Shown: positions 46,625-57,799 of the stretch, one piece after another
How the letters are laid out: each line of letters opens with the position of its first letter
How positions within the stretch are numbered: the stretch's first letter is position 1
Assembly: GCA_015227615.1 (NCBI GenBank)
Contig: JAALGZ010000005.1
Coordinates: 2,071,332-2,135,331, forward strand
From: Labyrinthula sp. Ha
Lineage: Eukaryota > Sar > Bigyra > Labyrinthulida > Labyrinthulaceae
DNA: 64,000 nt
Reading direction: 5' to 3'
The notes under the pieces: generated by a model
Databases searched by the model: none
What the model was told of the DNA's origin: nothing
What the model saw: only the letters and a program-made list of their open reading frames with translations
Made by a program: the position numbers and the translations under genes

Positions 46625-49600
46625 CGCAGCAGAAGAAGGGGTAGAGGGAAAGTAACAGTTTGTATGAGCGGAGAAACAGGAAGCCAAACGCATGTATGAT
46701 TTTAAAAACCTCTCCAATGTATTAAAATTAAGAACCACATGAAATCTTTAATTCAAAAATTAACTAACTAATCCACTCATAGTTGAAGAGATTCTGAATC
46801 ATCTAGACATGTTTTTTTTCTTCGCAAAAAAAGAGAAACAGACTTGTTTAGAAAATGTTAATATAAAAGTATATTATTAACTAGGTGCCTTGAATTTGGT
46901 AATTAGATAGTTCATAGATATAAAATTTAGTATCATTAAAATTGATCAAAAGAATAATTGAGGACAAGAAACTAAGAATTATCGGAAATAAAGTTTTATG
47001 AATCTAGATTCTTAGAGGGTATGTGATGATGCAACCAACTCTATACTTTTCTGTTCTTCAAAATAAGAAAACTATTACTGTTAATAAATTCTAAATTATA
47101 AAAATAAAAGCAAAAACCTGCAAGCTTAATATGTTCTTCTGGACGAAAACAATGCAAGAGTGAACTACTTCAATAAAGTAACTCGGATAACAGCCACATG
47201 TTCTTATATCAAGGCACTTTGTAAACTTCGTTAAGAAAGTGTTATTTTTTTAATATCCTGACTGTTATTTGGTTAGATAGTACTCATTAAAAAGTGATGC
47301 AGAAGCCTTATTGTTCCTATATATTATTATTTTGCATTTAATTTGGAAAGGAATCTTAGTTAAGATGTTCAAGTTACACATTATTAGCTAAGATTCACAG
47401 AGTTTAGAGCTTAAATTTTCTCAGCCTGTTCTTAAAACTGGTTTATATTGGCTTTTTGGTATATTAAATTCTATCGTGAATGGGCTACTATTTTTGCTTA
47501 AGTCACGGGAAAATACATCCAGGAGAACAATCAAATCCCATGTGCGATTGATTATTTTCAACCCCCTTTCTTAGACTACTTCATCCTTGTTTATGATGAT
47601 TGAAGATTTTTGAATACGTTTTGGGTGAATCATGTTCTTATTGGTCCCCTGCTCTTCAAAGTATAATATCCTAATTTCCTCGTGTGGGATTTCTGATTAC
47701 AAGATTAGTAGCGTAATAGAGTTTCCATCCATCATCGAATAGTAGGTTATGTTGCAAAGTAACTTAAATTCAGTTAATAACTTTTATTATTGGCTTTACA
47801 AAATATTTTGGACTATTAATTCTTTTAGATTTTGGCAAATGGCTCTGAATTTCCTTGGGTTAGCTGGTGCTACAGGGAGTCGTTCCAAACTCTTTTTATC
47901 CGCACTCTAAGGACGACAATCCTAATGTTAACCTCTTAGAGCGTGATATTTCATTTCAAAGAGGAGATTTTTTGTCCCCTAAAAAATTTTGCGATAGCGT
48001 TCAGGGGAGTATCGTTGTATTAGGAGTTGAATAAGGACTTACCGGTTGAATGTCATTATGCTTCTTGACAAGTTTTAAGATAAAGTTTAGTGTTAGTTTC
48101 AGCTTATATACTTCAAGGTTGGTATCTGAGACCTGTTCCTAGGGTTAGCAATAGAATATCTTTTTCTTTTGACTTTGAATATCTCATTAAAGAAACTAAA
48201 AATTCTCCCATCCCTTGAGATATTTAGCTTTATTATATGAGTTATTGATACTATGTTTTCTTTGGAAATCCAATGCGAAAGTTGAAAACGTACCAGGTGC
48301 TTATTCTAAGTCTATAGTTAATAAAACCAATTTCGGATGAGACATCATGTAAATACTCGAATTTCATAAATAGAGTTGGTATAGGTTTGGAATTGTTCAT
48401 AAGAAAGTCTCTCGTATTCTTGGATGTTTTGGAAATTCCGTGATATAAAGAAATGGCATATGGAAAGAGCTTTTCTCGGAATAGGTACCAGAGTTAAAAG
48501 ATAATCAAATTTCTCTCAAGATACGTTATCAACATAACTAATAAACTCGGAATATAATATCTGGAAAAAACTCGCAACAGGGTTGCAGTATTCTTAAAAC
48601 TTAATTAATGCATCAACTTTGTATTAGATGTAGGTATTGCACTAACTTTGCAATAGTCTTTGAAACATCTTTCATCAAACATTTATATTTCCAAGAAAAA
48701 AAACTATAATACAGCCCCATGAATATTGTGAACTTTGTTTATAGAACAGTCGGCAAATTTGCTGACTAAAATATTCAAGTCAAATTGGTAATATAGTTAA
48801 GTTTACATAGAGGCTAATGTTCCAGGTTGTATATGTCTAAGAATCCAAATATAACCAAGGATTGCCTCTCGAAATGCATTTAAGAAATGTCATTCGTCTA
48901 AATTATGTGCTTTTTTAGTAGATTTTTTACATAAACTTTTCGAGCTTCATCTCAAACCATGTAATTATAATTGCAATGTAATAATGCTTTCATACTTGAA
49001 TCCCTTAAATAATTTCAGTATTCATACATTTCAACTATCCTTGCTTAATTAAATCTTTATTTGTTAAAATAATTAGGGCTTATTTTGGAACAGAACAGTA
49101 CAGTGGGATGAATTTGCCTATATTGTATGGTTTATATAAAATAGCTTAACTTAAATCAAAAATATTTTTCAGTAATAGAAAAACTGAAATCCATACCCAT
49201 GATTATCCGAATTAACGACAATAAAAACACTTACCCTTTTGATAAAGTGGACTTATTGATTGCATCATAGATAGAATTAACCAATCTAGTACAAATACAA
49301 TTGGGTTTCTGTAGTTTTCTAGGTAAAATATTTTTTGGGACCTGGTTTTTTTGGATTTAACAATATCAATTCGGTTAACTCCAAACTCGCTTAAAATGCA
49401 TTGATGAAGTATTTCGATAATGTCGTTTTCTGATTTAAAATGTTACTTTTATCCAATGTTTACTTAAACATGTTACTTTTCTTGTATAGCTCTTAAGCTT
49501 ATATATTGGTATTTCCCATTTCTTTCACTTTGTGCGTTTTTGAAAGTATTCTTGTGCTTTTTGGTTCTTTAAATATTCCAGACACCTTTTAATTCAAATA

Positions 49601-52600
49601 ATGCAACTAGACACAGAAGCAAAAATTATCACAGTGTTGCCTCAATGGGGTATGAGCGCAAAAATGAACATAATTTTTGAAATAATCTTTGAGAACTTGT
49701 GAAAGGCCCTTCGATTTTCCTGTATCCAAGCCATATTACCTGTGAAAACACATTCTCGGATACTGCGGAATAACCCTCTCAAAACGACCATAGATATTTT
49801 CAATGTAAATCTCTTCTACTAAGTTAAAGATATATGTACAAAGTAATTGGACTACTCCGAAAGGGCAAATATAGTATATTAAGAAAGTAATAAAGTCATA
49901 CTGAGTTGTAAAGTCTAACTCTATAAGTGCTTAAAAGATATATCGAGTAAAACAGTCAGAAATAGAGGATATAATGTAGGGAATTAAAGTTAAGGTGCGC
50001 GTGAATACTAACACGTCTGTATAATACCTTGCAAAACCCACGCCAATTGTAAGTATTTGTACTACATCGGCGAGGATTGTAGAATATAACAAATATAGTA
50101 AGGATTGTATTAATAACCAACTTTAACAGGTATACCCTATGTTCTCTTGCTAAATATCAAACTTAATTTGCGAATTAACCCATCATCAGAAAAGCTGGCC
50201 AACTGTTGAGATACCACTCTAATATCCTTCAACTGCTTATATATTGCTTACCAATGACCTAGTGCACCATATGAACAAATTTTCATCGCAAATTGAACTC
50301 TTGTACATTCCTTGAAACTTATTTTTTTATATTCATGTCGATTTTGTCTGTTGATTAGAGATGCCTGTAATTCTCAGGTATTAAAGTGGGAAGAATTATA
50401 CCGATAAAAAAGCGTGTCATATGAGTAAAGTCATACTTGACTCAATTGGTTTATTTCCTTAATCTATACTAGAAAGATACTGGTTATACAGAAATAAGCA
50501 TAATCCCAGCGCTAGGGTTATAAAAGTCACTTTGTGAGAATCAAAATGCCAACCCATGAAAGAAATATTCCACATCATAATCCAGGGGATGACATGGTTA
50601 CATTAAACTAACCTAAGCGAAACAGTTCAAACATAGTAAAATGTTCATTGCCTATGAACCATCCAGGGGCTTTGACCTGCTCCTAATTTAATTTTTAAGC
50701 ATTTTTTATCTTTTATGTTGTCATCAGAGTTTATAACGCTCTTGCTATCGCGACTCTATTTCTCAGTTCTTTCTTATGAGTGGTTACAACCTATTAATTT
50801 CATTAAAATAATATATCATGCTTCATTCTCTCATAAGGCTTCAGGGAAATATGTTCAATCATTACTAGAGATTAGAATCAGATTTGGTTAGTCATTAATC
50901 TCTTTGCAATGTAATTATTAACAAGAACTGGTTACTTGCACTTAATTTCCTTCACTGCACAATTTCAAGTGTTCTAACAGAAATATAATTAGTTCGATTT
51001 TCGGTTCTACTATCTTATTTTAGATATTATGTGCAATTTTTCTAGGTTCTTACCTCTACTCCTTCAAGAACATACCCCGATTCACAGGAATCTTATTCTT
51101 GCTAAGCCAGGGACATTTAAAATACAATGTAATTACATTGTTTTGTCCAAATGCAAGAACTCAGTTAATATAGGATTAGGGTCCATGAAAACATCGATAT
51201 CCCTGACCGTTGTTTTCCTTTTCTTATTTTTAATACATTATATGTTATGTTCTTGTTATTAACGTGTCAACTATATAGCTGGAAAGAGAGCTATATGAGA
51301 AATTATCTTCTAACTATAAAATTAACCGGTTTAATGTTTATATTATTTAAATTACAGAAGATATTGTAGCACCCGCCCTATAATCATAGATTTAAAGCTC
51401 CATTCTTTCTCTTCAAAAAACTTTCTTCTCTATAGCATCAGTCAGAGTTTGAACACTACCTTAGCTTAAGATTATAAACTGATCTATCTTAATTGTTTGT
51501 AATAACCTATTGTGGATTCCTTGTTAACATGCCTTGTATTCTCAAAGGAAAACAAAGTCTTGAGAACCCTTCTCTCATAAAGATGACGACTTTATGCAAT
51601 ATGATGGCACATGTCATCTACAGGAAGATCTTTTACCCTTTTCGAATATAGCAATATAGCCTCACCAAGAGCTTCCGGGGTGAGAGTATTTTGTCTTGAC
51701 ATAACGACTACTAAAATTTTTTTGAGATAAATACCAGTTTTTACATGTACATACAGCTGAGATGAATGTCTACCTATCAAGCTTTTCCTTAGTTATAATT
51801 TGGTTCTTACATTAGACTGCAGCCGTATGGTAAATTAAAAATTTTACTCAGAAAGAACTAGGGCCTAAACTCTAATTTTAGGGTAAGTTGAGTATATTTC
51901 ACTCTAACTCTCTTGATTTTGATTTTAAAGTATAGAATTCACGGCTTAATGGAGATCTGTTAGTATGTCATATGTAATTGAAATAAAAACATCGAAGTAA
52001 GCACCCTTCTATTTTAACCTACTTATCCAATAGAGTAGAACTTAAATAAACCTACAGAAACAGTAACACTTTTGCCAATATTAATTTTTAACAAAAGCCC
52101 GCTCACTAATTTAAGCTAGTCCTTGCGACAGAATATTTTTTATTCGCTGATAATTTTCAAGGGCTCTGTCAACGAATAACGTTACTTTAAACTTCTATAT
52201 AATTGATTGACACTATTCATTTGGATAGAGTTTGACCAAAGAATATATTTAATGTTTCATAAACTATCATTGTGACTGGTTCAGTAAACAAACAAGATGG
52301 CCATAGGTCTTTCCTTTCAGACCGGTTTATCATTCGAACCTTGATTACAAATATTGTATCATTTCCATCAAGCAACACATATAATTTTAAGTAAAGTAGT
52401 TGAAAGAAATATCAAAAAGCACTAGTTCTGGAACTTAGACCTGACTGAAGTTATATACTTGAAGACATGGCCCAGTTAGATAGCTACTAGTACATCAACG
52501 CTTTTTTTTATTATTATCGTCTTTAAAGCAGTGGCAACCACTTGGACCTATTGGCAAATTGGCGAGATTATCAAATCCACAAATATAGTGCAAAAGAAAG

Positions 52601-54137
52601 TATGATAACTTTGTGTATATAAGGTAACAAAAAGCCACTCAATCAATAGTTCTTATTTATGATAGTATCTCATTTATATCCTTCGAAAATTGCATAAGAA
52701 AATGTGAAATTGATCTTAGCGAATAAGTTTATTTTTGCGAAAGATGTTTTCCCAACAAGTATATGATAAGAAGCAAATTTACGAAATTTCATTTTTTCCT
52801 TAAAGAGCTTACATTTTGAAAGCTATATAAATTCTCTCCAATGGAATTACCCATAGAATGACTCGGAAGATAGTGGACAGGAGAGCCAGCTATATTTCTT
52901 GTTGTATGAAAAAACTCAAGACAAGGAAAAAGTATAGATTTTAGGTTATTTAATAATATCGCGCTGTACCATTACCAATTATCTGATTTCGCTTTTCCTG
53001 TTAAGTGCCATGTTGTCAGCATTGCTATTTCTCAGACTGTGTAGTGGTCTTGCTTTTCATTTTTTTTTGAATATTCTATCATCAGTTTTTCATCTTGATT
53101 TCCATTTCGAAAAATATTTCTCTTGAGCATATGAAACCAAAGATTAATTTATCATAGTTCCACAAGCATTTAACTCCGGTGATCAGAATCAATAGCATTA
53201 CAACAACCCGTGACATGTTTCAATTTGCTTCCAGTGTGTCTAGCGCAAGCCTAGATACTGATACTTGGATGTGAGCAAGTTTCAGCCAAGATGCCCCTAG
53301 AGGTTCTTAGTTAATTAATCCTTAGTGGTTAAACGTAAAAATTTTAATATCGCCACTTAAGTTTTCCAAGCTAGTGTGTTGAGTGAGTTTAAAGTGCTTG
53401 TTTATTAATCTGAAATGTTATTGAACTAGAATACGGAATTGGTACCTCGATACTATGTTAAACTAAGCCATCTCATATAATAGGAATATATTGATGAAGC
53501 ACGTCACTAGTAAGAATAGTAAATTCTTTAGCAGGATATAAAAAATGATCTATTAAAGCAACAAAGGAAACTCTCATTCTCAATATTTCCTTTAAAAATT
53601 AATTTCTAATTTGAAGAACACCTTATAACATTGATTTGTCTATGCAAACCTTACTTCTACGAGGGCATCATTGTGTGTCCTCTAGTTTGTGGCTGTCTGA
53701 TCTAAAGCTTTGTCTATATTTAAGTGCAAAATGTTCAAGAAGTCTTAAATTATTTACAAAAAGCTTAAACTTGTCACTTAGCTTCGAAAACTTTTTCCTT
53801 ACTAAGAACCTTGATAAGTTAGAGGCTATCTGAAGGAGTTTGACAGTTGTTTATGGTTCTTACACACTTTACATACCATGTTGTAACTTGTCGGGAAATG
53901 TGTCGAAGGTACTTCCCGGTCCCAATAAAAGTACCAAAGTTTCTGGTTTATCTCGTCTCAAGTCTACATATTTATCCCATCTATTCCCGTTTATGTTTGT
54001 CGAGACACTAAGTTTTTTTTTTGCATCTTTCTCTATTTCCATTCACACTTGTAGATTCGTATTTCTAGAGTTTTAATCAATATTACACTTTATACAAAAC
54101 TTGCCTGTTTTTTACTGTACTTGGGATAAACCAAAAA

Positions 54138-54153
54138 TGGGCCAAATGGCCCA
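54138..54153. promoter_or_regulatory. TGGGCC palindrome upstream of the Roc-COR gene
   Basis: TGGGCC-AAAT-GGCCCA, six-base arms, 110 bp before the start codon. The same GGCCCA core is in the divergent promoter at 43545-43550. A role as a transcription factor site is inferred from position and repetition. Confidence 0.35.
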
Positions 54154-54263
54154 AAGTAGTTAAAATTGTCTTTTGAAACAATTTAGAACAAAACATTTTC
54201 ACTGAACTCTAAGTAAAAACTGTAGAAGCCATATCGACTTACCCTCTCCATACCAAGTAGAGA

Positions 54264-57162
54264 ATGCCTTTGGAAGAATTTAGCTGGATCAAGGCTCATT
54301 CACTGACCCAAGGTTTACAGCTTATATCCTCTGGTGAGTTGGCAGTCAGGTATATACTTCTTTCTAATAAGGAACTCGTTTCATAGTTAACACATAGCAC
54401 TCTTATTTCATAGTTTCGTTGATGTACTGCTAGGAAGAAGAGGTGCACTAGAGCTTTCTAAAGCTTTATCTAGCCACACCTCAGATAGTTTAGTAGCACT
54501 AAACCTGGTAAAAACACATATCGATGGAGTTGGAGTTGAACCTTTAACCCGGACACTTTGCGATAACAGAAAACTCACATATCTTTCTTTGTCTAACAAT
54601 GATCTGTCATCTGATCCACGTGGAATAAGAGCCCTTGGTTTCTTTTTAAAGAACAATCATACTTTGAAAGTACTTGATTTGGATCAAACTAACCTTAAGG
54701 ATAACTTGAAGCCCATTTCTTTAGGGCTCAAAGAAAACAGAGGACTAAAAACACTTTCTTTAAATGAAAACTCTACCTCGCATAAGGGCTTGGAAATACT
54801 TTGCTCCAGTCTGAAAAAGAATAAATACTTGAAAGAACTGTTTCTCTATGACTATGAGAATGAGTTCAAAGACAAGCGACTCAAAGGGGTAGCAAAGATT
54901 ATTGAAGTTCTAAAACAATATAATACAACATTGACTTGCTTAGCAATAAACTGTTCAGATATTACGTTGTCAAGAAAGTTAGATGAAATTATGAATAGGA
55001 ATTTGAAAATATCTAAAATGAAGAAACATGAACAAATGAATATATTTAAGACAACGCTTCAATCTAAAGATAAAGGACCCTGGATGAGATCAAAGTTAAT
55101 TTTCGTAGGTCCAGAGAGGTCTGGAAAAACAAGTTTGATTAATGCCTTAATTGGAAAAAGCGTAGAGACCAAGGGTTCAAAAGGCGTAATTAATATACGT
55201 CAAGTTCAAACTAAACCTTTAGGAAAAAGTGCAACATCATCATGGAAAGAAACTGCTCTTCGCGAGGCGACGGATCGTGGTCTTAAGTTTTCAAGTTTTA
55301 ATCATGCGGCAGTTCTGGCATCAAGAATAGCCATAGAAAAAAGAAAAGATATGCTTCGTAAACGGCGAACGAATAATAAGTTCAACGAAGTTACAGAGTT
55401 GAAGAGATTTGGTCTTTTGAATCTAAAGCCACATGGTCATGATCCTGCTCAAATTAAGGCCTTAGTTCGATCTGCTACTCAAATGACTCAGGGCTCAAAC
55501 GCATCTGGATTGAATAAGGACCAGTTATCAAGCTTTAAGCATAAATATATGATGAATAGAATGAAAAAGACAGGTACAACCTTGACTCAGCTTAGTGCAG
55601 AAAGCATAACCCAACTTGAAGAAATGGTTCGAAAGATGTCCTCTGTGTCTAGTTTGCTTAAGAGAAAAGGTAGTGAAGAAGGAAAAGTTTGGAACTACCT
55701 CGATCAAGCAAGAAAAGAGAACAGCCATAAAGTCAGGCCGAGTATCAACTATTTAATTTATGATTTTTGTGGGAGGGAAAGGTATCATATTCTTCAAAAC
55801 TTATTCCTGACGGATCAAGGTGCTGTTTACCTGGTAGTATTTAACTTTGCTCAAATGTTGAGCAATAAAAAGGTTCGAAGCTGTTTGCGGAGTATAAAGC
55901 AATGGATTAAGAGCATATATTTAAAGGCACCAAGAGCTTCAATAATTTTAATTGGAACGAATAACTCGTTGCGAACAACTGAATCAACTCTTCAGGGAAT
56001 TAACAATCATTTATTGGATACAATTAACGAGCTTAGCATAATGCAAGAACTAAACATAGTCAAAAACGATGATTTAATATTTTTTTCTGTTGATTCTAAA
56101 ACAGGCGCTGGAGTATCTGAGATTCGTTACACCATAGAGAAGACAACTCTGGAACAGGAGTACATCTACCAACAAGTGCCAATGAACTATTTACGGTGTT
56201 TAGATGCTCTTCTTAGTACAGGAAAAGGTTACATGAACATGGAAGAGCTTATAGAACTTTCCTCGAGTTCTGAAATAGACGTTCCAGAGTCGCAAGTGGA
56301 GCAAATGCTTTCTCTGTTTCATCAGCTGGGAATTATTTTATTCTTTCCACATTTGCAGAAACTGCGGGATAGAGTTATATTAAGTCCTGAATGGTTAGTA
56401 GACGAGTTCTCGAAGCTGCTAATTAATGGGCTTGATTCTGGCAATAAGTTTAAGATAGTCAAGCTTAAAGTGGAATTAAGAGATTTGAGACTTTTGGAGG
56501 ACAATGAAAAACTATTTCAAAATGGAATAGTTTCTTTTGATCTGTTAAATTATTTCTTTGCGCGAGACTTTACTTTTATGGTTGAACTTATGAAAGAAAT
56601 GCTCTTGATTTGCGAGTTTCCTCAAGGTAAGAGTGATCAAATCGTAAATTACTTTGTTGTTCCTGCTTTGCTCCCTAATCCTAAGAGACCACAGCAAACA
56701 ACTCTGAAAGCAAATAGAATTGACTTGAGCAGGTTTGAATCTAGTTTAGATTGTGAGATTAAGTTCAACATTCTGCCAGTTGGGCTGTTCCAGAAATTAG
56801 TATGTTCAATGATTGATTTACTCCTGGAGCATAGAAGAAAGGCACCAATTTTGCACAGGTTCTTTTCAGTGATTCAGTTTTCAAAACAGACATTCATATT
56901 TGAGGAAGTAGAAGACGAAGACAAAATACAAGTTGCTTGTTTTTCACAAGGATCAGAAGCCCAAGAACTGAATGGGTTTGATGCAATTTTCACTATTTTA
57001 CAAAAGATTAATCTAGATCACTTTCAAAGTGCGTTAAAGTTCACAACTGATTTTTTTAAAGATAATGACTTAGAAAAGAATATGTTACAAGAATTAGCTC
57101 AAGCAAGTGAAAAGAAAACAAAGAAGCTACTGCTGGAAAACTTTTTGAAAAATACGCAATAG
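54264..57162 (+). CDS. ROCO-family protein: LRR + Roc GTPase + COR, two exons
   Basis: Exons 54264-54349 and 54414-57162, 944 residues. The N-terminal part (about 30-210) has leucine-rich repeats of the ribonuclease-inhibitor type (LVALNLVKTHIDGVGVEPL, LTYLSLSNNDLSS, LKVLDLDQTNL, LKTLSLNENSTSHKGLEIL). The Roc domain starts near residue 255 with P-loop GPERSGKTSL (about 261-270). Switch II, DFCGRERYH, comes only at about 479, so some 170 residues more than usual separate the two, filled with a basic Ser/Thr/Lys-rich insert. The base-recognition position reads GTNNS instead of a canonical TKxD. COR follows (YLRCLDALL; LFHQLGIILFFP; RVILSPEWLVDEF near 690). The protein ends soon after COR with no kinase domain. 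The 64-nt intron gives a start codon and an open frame; unlike the other introns it is longer. Convergent with the gene at 57191. Confidence 0.9.
54350..54413 (+). other. 64-nt intron in the ROCO gene
   Basis: Begins GTATATACTTC and ends TTATTTCATAG. It contains internal stops in the LRR frame. Joining gives GELAV/SFVDVLLGRRG with correct phase. Splitting it into two shorter introns gave stop codons in every combination tried. The first exon has no homology support of its own. Confidence 0.6.
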
Positions 57163-57190
57163 GGGCATCGTGGTATTTATTATGTTATTT

Positions 57191-57799
57191 TCATTTATCT
57201 TTTGTCTGTAATGTGCTTAAGCGTTTCTTTAATCTTGCTTCTGCTTGCTCCTTTGCTTCATTTCGTATTTGTTCCAAGGACTTTCGGGGAGATGCCGCTT
57301 TTTTAGTCAAAACTTTAGCTGTGTTTTTAGCGGTTTCTGATTTGGCATTTTTCAGCTCATTCATCAAAGAAAGTGTTGCCTTGGAAGAAGAAGTTACTTC
57401 AGTTTTCACTGTCGTCCTTCGTTTACTTCTAGGTTGGGCCTTGACTACATTAGAATCAGTATCTCTGCGTTTTCTTTTCGAGCGAGCTATTGGAGACTTC
57501 TGTACGTTTTCTTGTTTTGAGTTTGAAGGATGCGTAATTGCGTTTAATTTTGATAATTTTAATATTTCCTGTGTTCGATTATTAAGTATAGCTTTACTTT
57601 TTTTAGCCAGGAAACTGAAATTTGTTTCTTGAAGAAGAGATATCTCACTATCTAGGTCTTCCTGTGAAATAGAATTTAACATAACTCGCTTGCGAAGCGA
57701 TGAAAAACTCTCTTCCATAGCCAACATAGCTTTATATTCAGATATCACAGTCTTAGTTATTTCATGCAACCCTTCTGAGGCCGATAATATTTCATCCAT
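57191..57799 (-). CDS. Basic coiled-coil protein, function unknown
   Basis: A 202-residue protein from the ATG at 57797-57799; the frame extends one codon further without an ATG. The first 90 residues are helical and heptad-like (ISEYKAMLAMEESFSSLRKRV, SEISLLQETNFSFLAKK). They are followed by a highly basic, disordered middle with two nuclear-localisation-like clusters (RSKRKRRD about 108-115 and PRSKRRTT about 124-131). The C-terminal part (about 145-202) is Lys/Ala-rich and helical (SPRKSLEQIRNEAKEQAEARL). Composition suggests a nuclear, chromatin-associated protein; this is inference. No family is recognised. Convergent with the ROCO gene, 28 bp between stops. Confidence 0.75.
   Translation of the reverse strand: MDEILSASEGLHEITKTVISEYKAMLAMEESFSSLRKRVMLNSISQEDLDSEISLLQETNFSFLAKKSKAILNNRTQEILKLSKLNAITHPSNSKQENVQKSPIARSKRKRRDTDSNVVKAQPRSKRRTTVKTEVTSSSKATLSLMNELKNAKSETAKNTAKVLTKKAASPRKSLEQIRNEAKEQAEARLKKRLSTLQTKDK

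Larger units (their letters stand above)
46232..54263. other. Gene desert of 8.0 kb
   Basis: AT-rich sequence with an AT microsatellite at 46609-46624 and no recognisable gene. Open frames are at most about 80 codons. The last 150 bp hold the likely promoter of the Roc-COR gene. Confidence 0.6.

Noticed and set aside
52320-52345. ATTCGAACC resembling part of a reverse tRNA B box
   Set aside because: Flanking bases do not form a T arm or acceptor stem.
54408-54656. Minus-strand frame opposite the start of the ROCO gene
   Set aside because: Antisense of leucine-rich repeats with clear sense-strand periodicity.
57213-57632. Plus-strand frame of 139 codons, Phe/Leu-rich
   Set aside because: Antisense shadow of the Lys/Ser-rich protein on the minus strand, whose composition and heptads are the more natural reading.
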